A stretch of DNA of 64,000 bases, taken from assembly GCA_003134855.1 (NCBI GenBank), contig PLCS01000007.1:381011-445010 (forward strand), in the 5' to 3' direction. This document shows positions 58,232 to 64,000 of this stretch, piece after piece. Each line of letters begins with the position of its first letter. The first letter of the stretch is position 1. Origin of the DNA: Acidobacteriaceae bacterium (GTDB lineage: Bacteria; Acidobacteriota; Terriglobia; Terriglobales; Acidobacteriaceae). The translations under genes and the position numbers were made by a program. A model generated the notes under the pieces. It saw nothing but the letters and a program-made list of their open reading frames with translations, did no database searches and had not been told where the DNA came from.

Positions 58232-58692
58232 GAGTCGTCCCCTATCCTGCTTTGCGGCGCGCGATTTCAAGCCGCGCCAGCCGAAAAGCATCTCCATTCC
58301 AGAAGAATCCAGCAGGCATAAATCAGGCATAGACGATGTGTAAATACTTTATAAGCGGTAGGGAAGCGCCCCTGACCCCTGATCCCTGATCTCTGATCCA
58401 TGGCGCCGCTCCTTGACAGCCCCCCGCCCGCGCGTATCTTATCTATTGAGGCACTCCTTTTGGATTCCGGGCAGTGTGTGCGCAAAAAATGGCGCGGCCA
58501 GCGAAAACGGACTTTCAGAGGAAGGCTGTGTCGAACAGGAAGCAGACGGCAGCAATCAGAGGCCCAGGTCAGCAGCACGGACCAGTCTGGATCGTTCCCG
58601 GAGACAAACTTTTTTGTGGGCGCGCGGCCGATGGACGGGTGCGCCTGTGCCTTGAAGGGCGGCGGAGTGCGCGGCTCAGGGGCGAGTAAAGG
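58232..58692 (+). promoter_or_regulatory. Promoter and long leader before yajC
   Basis: TTGACA (58413-58418) and TATCTT (58435-58440) form a strong promoter with a 16-bp spacer. About 250 nt of leader then precede yajC. A GGGATCAG-type micro-repeat in inverse orientation lies at 58370-58398. A short frame in the leader ends 3 bp before yajC, but its codon use (many AGG) is unlike the neighbours. The leader could hold RNA structure; none is recognised. Confidence 0.55.
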
Positions 58693-59025
58693 ATGAGCGT
58701 GGCAACAAGTTTAGCTTTGTGGGTCTTCCAGCAGGCAGCCGGTGGCGGAAACGGCATTATGATGCTTCTTCCACTGCTGTTGATTCCGGTCCTGTACTTC
58801 ATGATGATCCGCCCGCAGCAGAAGCGGCAGAAGCAGTGGCAGGAGATGCTCTCCAGCATCAAGACCGGCGACCGGATCACCACCGCGGGCGGCATTCGCG
58901 GCATCATCCTATCCATCAAGGACGACGTGATCGTCATCAAGGTGGCGCCGGACGGCATCAAGCTGGAAGTAGCCAAGAACGCGATTGCCTCGGTGACCAC
59001 GCAGGATGGGCTTTCGGGGTCGTAG
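58693..59025 (+). CDS. yajC: Preprotein translocase subunit YajC
   Basis: A 110-residue Sec accessory protein that works with SecDF. One N-terminal helix (GIMMLLPLLLIPVLYFMMI), then MIRPQQKRQKQWQEMLSSIK, TGDRITTAGGIRGIILSIKD and VIVIKVAPDGIKLEVAKNAI, the standard YajC pattern. The ATG has AAAGG directly adjacent and GGGG 10 bases upstream, so initiation may be weak or coupled. It is the first gene of yajC-secD-secF. Confidence 0.95.
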   Translation: MSVATSLALWVFQQAAGGGNGIMMLLPLLLIPVLYFMMIRPQQKRQKQWQEMLSSIKTGDRITTAGGIRGIILSIKDDVIVIKVAPDGIKLEVAKNAIASVTTQDGLSGS

Positions 59026-59030
59026 CTGTA

Positions 59031-59106
59031 AAGCAGTTCTCAGTTCTTAGTTCTCAGTTCTCAAGCGCTGAACACTGAAAACTGAGAACTGACAACTGAG
59101 AACTGT
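59031..59106. repeat. AGTTCTC micro-repeat array with inverted arms
   Basis: CAGTTCTCAGTTCTTAGTTC (59034-59053) and following units face GAGAACTGACAACTGAGAAC (to about 59104). The two arms can pair into a long imperfect hairpin between yajC and secD. It is another junction-specific unit. Confidence 0.7.
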
Positions 59107-59122
59107 TTCGAGAAACGGGACG

Positions 59123-60763
59123 ATGAAGAAGAATCTCAATAACAAAATTGCTCTGATCGTTGCGGTGCTGGTGATTTGCGTCTGGGGCATCTTCGGAGCC
59201 TCATCGGGCTTCAGCGGCAAGGCTCTGACGGAAGGCCTGACCAAGCGCATTCACCTTGGCCTGGACCTGAAGGGCGGCGCTCACCTGATCTTGCAGGTCA
59301 AGGTTGAAGAAGCGGTTAACGCCGAAACCAACAATACGGCGGCGCGCATCCAGCAGGATCTGAAGAAGGCCAATCTGACCTATTCCCAGGTCTACGTGCC
59401 CGATGCGGCCAAGCCGCAGGTGATCCGCGTGGAAGGCACCGCGACGGCCAGTTCCAGCGCTGTTCAGACGCTGCTGGACAGCAAGTATTCCAACGAATAC
59501 AACCTGGACAGCGTCTCCGGCAATGCCTGGACGCTCACCATGAAGCCGATGGTGATGGCGGCTCTGGAGAAGAAGACCGTCCAGCAGGCGATTGAGGCCC
59601 TCGGCGACCGCGTCAATGCGCTGGGCGTCAGCGAGCCGGTGATTCAGGAGTACGGCCTGGGCGCCAACCAGGTTCTGGTCGAACTGCCGGGCGTGGAAAA
59701 TGAAAGCGATATCGAGAAGATCATCCAGGGCACCAACCGGCTGGAGATTCACGCCGTGGTCGGCGGTCCCTACAAGGACGAGCAGGAGGCGGCCGCCAGC
59801 CTGGGCGGCAGCATTCCGGCCGAGGATGAACTGAAGACCTTCACGGGCGTCATGGCGACCGGCTCCGATCAGCAGAGCGTCTACGTTCTGCAGCGGCTCT
59901 CGATTGTGGCCGGCAACGACTTCCGCTCCGCCGACCCGGGCGTCGATGCCAACACCGGGCGCAAGGAGGTCAACTTCACGCTGACCAACGAGGCCGGCGA
60001 CCGCTTCTACGAGTACACCAGCAAGAATGTGAACCACAGTATGGCCGTGGTGATGAATGACCAGGTCAAAGAAGTGGCCAACATCGAGAACGCCATCCGC
60101 GATACCGGCCGGATCACCGGCAGCTTCTCGCAGGATGAAGTGATGGCGCTCTCCAAGCTGCTCAGCACCGGCGCGCTGCCGGCCTCGCTGTCGCAACTGG
60201 AAAAGCGCTTTGTGGGCGCCTCGCTGGGTGCGGATTCCATCAACAAGGGCGTCACTGCAGCTATTGTGGGCGTGGTGGTGGTCATGATCTTCATGCTCAT
60301 CTACTACAAAGGCTCGGGCATCAACGCCGATTTGGCTCTGTTTCTGAACCTGCTCATTCTGCTGGGCATCATGGGCCTGTCGAGCGCCTTGTCGGGCGGA
60401 GCCAATGCGCTCACCCTGACTTTGCCGGGCATCGCCGGCGTCATTCTCACCATCGGCATGGGCGTGGACTCGAATGTGCTGATCTTCGAGCGCATCCGTG
60501 AAGAGGTGCGCGCCGGCAAGGCGCCCGCGGCGGCCGTCGATCAGGGCTTTGCCCACGCCTGGGTCACCATCGTGGATACGCACGTCACCACCATCGTCTC
60601 GGCGGCCTTTCTGTTCGTCTTCGGCACCGGGCCGGTGAAGGGCTTCGCGGTCACGCTTACCATCGGCCTGCTGGCCAATCTGTTTACAGCGGTCTTCGTC
60701 TCGCGCGTCATCTTCGACGCCCATCTGAACAAGTTGAAGCCAGGGGAGCCTTTGTCGATTTAG
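59123..60763 (+). CDS. secD: Protein translocase subunit SecD
   Basis: 546 residues; uses the proton gradient to pull exported proteins out of SecYEG. Helix 1 is at 8-26 (KIALIVAVLVICVWGIFGA). GLDLKGGAHLILQV is the conserved D1 motif. The periplasmic P1 domain covers about 60-370, with VNALGVSEPVIQEYGLGANQ. Helices 2-6 follow: GVTAAIVGVVVVMIFMLIYY, LLILLGIMGLSSALSG, TLPGIAGVILTIGMGVDSNV, IFERIREEVRAGK and GFAVTLTIGLLANLFTAVFV. It is separate from secF. Confidence 0.97.
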   Translation: MKKNLNNKIALIVAVLVICVWGIFGASSGFSGKALTEGLTKRIHLGLDLKGGAHLILQVKVEEAVNAETNNTAARIQQDLKKANLTYSQVYVPDAAKPQVIRVEGTATASSSAVQTLLDSKYSNEYNLDSVSGNAWTLTMKPMVMAALEKKTVQQAIEALGDRVNALGVSEPVIQEYGLGANQVLVELPGVENESDIEKIIQGTNRLEIHAVVGGPYKDEQEAAASLGGSIPAEDELKTFTGVMATGSDQQSVYVLQRLSIVAGNDFRSADPGVDANTGRKEVNFTLTNEAGDRFYEYTSKNVNHSMAVVMNDQVKEVANIENAIRDTGRITGSFSQDEVMALSKLLSTGALPASLSQLEKRFVGASLGADSINKGVTAAIVGVVVVMIFMLIYYKGSGINADLALFLNLLILLGIMGLSSALSGGANALTLTLPGIAGVILTIGMGVDSNVLIFERIREEVRAGKAPAAAVDQGFAHAWVTIVDTHVTTIVSAAFLFVFGTGPVKGFAVTLTIGLLANLFTAVFVSRVIFDAHLNKLKPGEPLSI

Positions 60764-60796
60764 GGACCAGGGACTAGGGACTAAGGGACTAAGGAA
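60762..60796 (+). repeat. GGGACTA micro-repeat array
   Basis: TAGGGACCAGGGACTAGGGA then CTAAGGGACTAAGG lies right after the secD stop. It resembles the arrays at 41920-41945 and (with ATCA in place of ACTA) 56073-56102. Confidence 0.65.
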
Positions 60797-60850
60797 GTAC
60801 AAGAACGCTGGAGCCAGAAGGCTTCCAGCCCCAGGAAGCGGAGAGAACCA

Positions 60851-61825
60851 GTGGAACTGTTTCGCGGCGTAAATATCGATTGGCTGAGGTTGAAGTGGTA
60901 CTTCCTCGCCTTTTCCATGATCTTCAGTGTGGCCGGCCTCATCTCAATGGGCATTCACTGGAAGCAAATCGGCAGCCCGTTGCCGCTTGGAGTGGACTTC
61001 AAGGGCGGCACGCAGGTGCATGTCAAGTTCAAGCAGACGCCGGATATCAACCGGATTCGCGAGGCCGTTGCGGCCGCCGGCATCAAGGACGCGACCATTC
61101 AGAGCATTCAGTCGGAGATCAATGAGTCCGGAGGCAACGAGGTGCTCATTGGCCTGCCGGAGCAGCATGATGAGAGCGCGCTCGATTTGGGCCGCCAGCA
61201 GGTCGTCGATGCGCTGCAGGCCCATTACGACAATCCCTTTGAAACGCTCAACGTGGATGTGGTCGGCCCCACAGTGGGCCATCAGCTTGAAACCAAAGCC
61301 CTTCTGGCTACGCTTTGGTCGATGATGGGCATGCTGGTCTACCTCTGGTTCCGTTTCCAGTTGATCTACGGCGTGGCCGCGGTCGTGGCCTGCTTCCACG
61401 ACACGCTGATCACCGTCGGCGCCTTCGCGCTGCTGAACAAGGAGATCAGCCTGACCGTCATTGCGGCCATCCTGACCCTGGTCGGCTACTCGATGAACGA
61501 CACCATTGTCGTCTTTGACCGCATCCGCGAGAATCTGCGCCTCAACCGGCGCGAAGCCCTGCCCGACGTGGTCAATCGCAGCATCAACCAGACCCTGAGC
61601 CGGACCGTTCTTACCTCGGGACTGACCTTCCTGACGGTGCTTTCTCTGTATATTTTTGGCGGTCAGGTGCTGCGGGGCTTTTCTTTTGCGCTCGTAGTAG
61701 GTATTCTTATTGGGACGTACTCCTCCATTGCCGTGGCGGCGCCAATGCTGGTGGCTTGGCAGGAGTGGCGGACGAAGCGGGGTAAGGCTGTGGCCCTTCC
61801 GGCCGCAAAACGCGCCCGAGTGTAG
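60851..61825 (+). CDS. secF: Protein translocase subunit SecF
   Basis: Partner of SecD, 324 residues, with a GTG start at 60851 after GCGGAGAGA. RLKWYFLAFSMIFSVAGLIS is helix 1, then GVDFKGGTQVHVKF. Later motifs GAFALLNKEISLTVIAAILT, LVGYSMNDTIVVFDRIRENL and LSRTVLTSGLTFLTVLSLYI are SecF signatures. The six-helix topology is as expected. A rho-independent terminator follows. Confidence 0.97.
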   Translation: MELFRGVNIDWLRLKWYFLAFSMIFSVAGLISMGIHWKQIGSPLPLGVDFKGGTQVHVKFKQTPDINRIREAVAAAGIKDATIQSIQSEINESGGNEVLIGLPEQHDESALDLGRQQVVDALQAHYDNPFETLNVDVVGPTVGHQLETKALLATLWSMMGMLVYLWFRFQLIYGVAAVVACFHDTLITVGAFALLNKEISLTVIAAILTLVGYSMNDTIVVFDRIRENLRLNRREALPDVVNRSINQTLSRTVLTSGLTFLTVLSLYIFGGQVLRGFSFALVVGILIGTYSSIAVAAPMLVAWQEWRTKRGKAVALPAAKRARV

Positions 61826-61831
61826 GGTTCC

Positions 61832-61854
61832 CCCGGCTCTTTCGCCGGGTTTTT
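61832..61854 (+). terminator. Rho-independent terminator after secF
   Basis: CCCGGC (61832-61837), loop TCTTTC, GCCGGG (61844-61849), then TTTTT. It ends the yajC-secDF unit. Confidence 0.85.
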
Positions 61855-61991
61855 GTGTGTGTTTTTCGAGGCGATGTACGGTTCTGCTCAGTAGTAGAGC
61901 TTTACTGTGATAATGTTTTGATGCTGGGAACATTTTTGGTTTCTCCGGTGTCTAAGTAAGTGGTAAGTAAACACCCGATTCGAGGCTGGCC

Positions 61992-62708
61992 ATGTTTGAA
62001 GATTCCACGTTTGAATCAGGAGGCAGGATCAAGAGCGGGAGCGGTCGCTATTCGCTTTTGACAGGCTCCATCGAGATTATCGTCATAGTGATTGTGATCC
62101 TGATTCCACTGCTCCATCCCGAGGCGTTGCCCATGGCGGCCATGCAGATGGCCCTGGTAGCTCCGCCGCCCCCTCCACCACCTCCGCCGCCACCTCCGCC
62201 GCCAGAGGCCGTGCATGTGGCTCCGGTGAAGTCGGAGATGATGAACAATCAGCTTACGGCGCCCACCCGTATTCCGCATGACATCAAGATGGTCGCCGAG
62301 AAGGAAGCGCCGGTGGCTTCGTTTGGCGTGGCTGGATCAGACTTTGGCGGCGCGAACGGCGCCATGGGCAGCCTCTTCGGCGATGCCGCCAAGACCCAGG
62401 TAAAGGCCGCTCCGCCCAAGGTGGTCAAAATCTCGAGCGGCGTCATGCAGGGCATGGTGCTGCTGAAGACGCAGCCCATTTACCCGCCCATCGCCAAGGC
62501 GGCTCGCGTTCAGGGCGTCGTGGTCCTGCAGGCAACAATCTCCAAAACGGGTTCCATCACGGACCTGCGCGTCGTCAGCGGACCGGCCATGCTGCAATCG
62601 GCCGCTCTGGACGCCGTCAAGTCCTGGCGTTACAAGCCCTACCTGCTCAACAACGAACCGGTGGAAGTGGAGACGCAAGTCAACGTGATCTTCACTCTGG
62701 GCGGATGA
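61992..62708 (+). CDS. tonB: TonB-family energy transducer
   Basis: 238 residues. One N-terminal helix (about 25-40, IEIIVIVIVILIPLLH) anchors the protein. A run of consecutive prolines lies at about 56-71, then a linker with VAPVKSEMMNNQLTAPTRI. The C-terminal TonB domain (about 150-238) shows LLKTQPIYPPIAKAARVQG, VVLQATISKTGSITDLRVVS and SAALDAVKSWRYKPYLLNNE. It transmits proton-motive force to outer-membrane receptors. It is followed by ExbB- and ExbD-like genes. Confidence 0.94.
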   Translation: MFEDSTFESGGRIKSGSGRYSLLTGSIEIIVIVIVILIPLLHPEALPMAAMQMALVAPPPPPPPPPPPPPPEAVHVAPVKSEMMNNQLTAPTRIPHDIKMVAEKEAPVASFGVAGSDFGGANGAMGSLFGDAAKTQVKAAPPKVVKISSGVMQGMVLLKTQPIYPPIAKAARVQGVVVLQATISKTGSITDLRVVSGPAMLQSAALDAVKSWRYKPYLLNNEPVEVETQVNVIFTLGG

Positions 62709-62846
62709 GGAACATTTTGGCTCTTCCCGCCATCCCGGGGGAAGGGCCTCGCTTTTGACCTGAATGCGAATCCGGGAAAAACCGCATTCGTATCAACCGC
62801 AAGACAGTAGCAGTCCACAAGAAAACTCCTTAGGAGGAATGATTCA

Positions 62847-63587
62847 GTGATTCTCGCTCAACTCACGTATTTCGCTTCGCATTCGGCCGCCAACCTGGCC
62901 TTTCTCTTTGACGATGAAGCGGTCAGCTTCAACCTCATGGGCCTTTTGCATAACATGGGATGGGCGGCGCGTTGCATCGCCTTCGTCCTTTTCGTCGAGT
63001 CGATCTGGTCGTTGGCCGTGATGATCGACCGTTACCTGTACTTCTCCGCCGCCCGCAAGCAGTCGCGCGAATTCGCGCCCAAGGTTGCCGGCGCGCTGAA
63101 AGACAGCAAGCTCGAAGAGGCGATCAAGATCGCCGATCGCAACAAGAAGTCCCACCTGGCCGAGGTTGTGACGGCCGGCCTGCAGGAGTTTCGCGCATCG
63201 GGCGGCGCGCCGACTGATGAGTCCATCGCCAGTTCCGGCCGCGCGCTGGAGAGGGCCGAGGCCATTGTCCACGCCAAGCTGAAGAGGGGTCTTGCGGTTC
63301 TGGCCACCATCGGCGCCACCGCTCCGTTCGTCGGGCTGCTCGGCACCGTCATCGGCATTCTGAACGCCTTCCAGGCCATCGCCACCCAGAAGACTTCGGG
63401 CATCGGCGCGGTTGCCGGCGGCATCTCGGAGGCCCTGGTGACCACCGCGGCCGGCCTGTTTGTAGCCATCCCGGCCGTTATGGCCTTTAACTACTTCACC
63501 GGAAGAGTTGAATCCTTCGACGTCGAGATGGACAACTCCTCCAGCGAACTGATCGACTACTTCATCAAGCAGAGCCACAAGCGCTAA
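62847..63587 (+). CDS. exbB: MotA/TolQ/ExbB proton channel family protein
   Basis: 246 residues. The GTG start at 62847 is set by AGGAGG at 62832-62837; the ATG just before it stops after three codons. Helices: RCIAFVLFVESIWSLAVMID, LAVLATIGATAPFVGLLGTV and ALVTTAAGLFVAIPAVMAFN. These are ExbB/TolQ signatures and pair with the following ExbD gene and the preceding TonB. The N-terminus is a 35-residue Phe/Ala-rich stretch. Confidence 0.95.
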   Translation: MILAQLTYFASHSAANLAFLFDDEAVSFNLMGLLHNMGWAARCIAFVLFVESIWSLAVMIDRYLYFSAARKQSREFAPKVAGALKDSKLEEAIKIADRNKKSHLAEVVTAGLQEFRASGGAPTDESIASSGRALERAEAIVHAKLKRGLAVLATIGATAPFVGLLGTVIGILNAFQAIATQKTSGIGAVAGGISEALVTTAAGLFVAIPAVMAFNYFTGRVESFDVEMDNSSSELIDYFIKQSHKR

Positions 63588-63742
63588 GCGAAGCGGCTCA
63601 CGGCGTGAGCGAGAGGCTGCGGGGGCGGGAGAACTCAACTTCTCTCCCGCCCGCCGGTTTCTGCCTCGCATCATCCAGGCGGTTACCGAGCAATGCCGAA
63701 AGCCGTCCGGAGTAAAAATTTTCTGGCAATGGAGCACACGCA

Positions 63743-64000
<258 letters not shown>

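Noticed and set aside
58474..58689. 71-codon frame ending just before yajC
   Set aside because: GTG start, no ribosome binding site, many AGG codons and no similarity; treated as leader sequence.
58440..58690. Possible SRP RNA or RNase P RNA in the yajC leader
   Set aside because: AGGAAGCAG and CAGGTCAGCAGC recall SRP RNA, but order and the conserved GGAAGGAAGCAGC core do not fit; no RNase P core either.

Overview
The window looks like chromosome of a GC-rich, aerobic Acidobacteriota, most likely class Terriglobia (inference). The case rests on a complete alternative complex III (ActA-F) plus caa3 oxidase operon, a DUF2934 protein, Asp-box/Ig-like giant surface proteins, a PEP-CTERM protein, a membrane-anchored winged-helix/malectin protein, and many short palindromic intergenic repeats. 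No rRNA, tRNA, CRISPR array or complete insertion sequence was seen.

Layout. 1-10.4 kb: alaS (minus strand, 3' end outside the window), divergent from an S1-domain protein; glpK; an MBL-fold hydrolase; a DUF2934 protein; an SPFH protein; and a secreted GH13 alpha-glucosidase. 10.4-18.9 kb: an accessory surface-fibre region. It holds a 56-residue leader remnant, a 1337-residue NHL/tail-spike-like/collagen chimera, a remnant of a second GH13 gene, a collagen-like fibre protein, a phage tail-collar protein, a GNAT acetyltransferase and a PEP-CTERM protein. 18.9-30.3 kb: an AsmA-like protein, a C4 zinc-ribbon protein, a 5'-nucleotidase, an S53 protease, a malectin protein, a TPR protein, an XRE-cupin regulator, a RelB/RelE-type toxin-antitoxin pair and an ORFan. 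30.3-34.9 kb: aromatic amino acid genes trpB-trpA, chorismate mutase, DAHP synthase and tyrA. 35.1-48.8 kb: one respiratory operon, act(ABCDEF)-unknown-sco-coxBACD. 49-64 kb: a giant Asp-box protein, gatC-gatA, three hypotheticals, yajC-secD-secF, then tonB-exbB-exbD (cut by the window end).

How the parts work together. The respiratory operon encodes a full route from quinol to oxygen: ACIII oxidises menaquinol and passes electrons to a cytochrome c-fused, A2-type oxidase, with a Sco protein for CuA assembly. The fibre region appears to come from tandem duplication of a divergent unit (GH13 gene, shared promoter with a CRP-like site, collagen-like fibre gene). In copy 1 the GH13 gene is intact and the fibre gene was split and rebuilt into a large chimera with phage tail-spike-like sequence. 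In copy 2 the GH13 gene is reduced to its signal peptide and the fibre gene is intact. Downstream, a tail-collar protein and a GNAT protein complete what may be a non-phage fibre or adhesin system; this is the best candidate for an undescribed system here.

Two repeat classes recur at gene borders: a roughly 55-70 bp palindromic element (at least six clear copies) and short heptamer-like arrays whose unit differs at each junction. In two places repeat sequence is part of a coding region: inside alaS and in the leader of actE.
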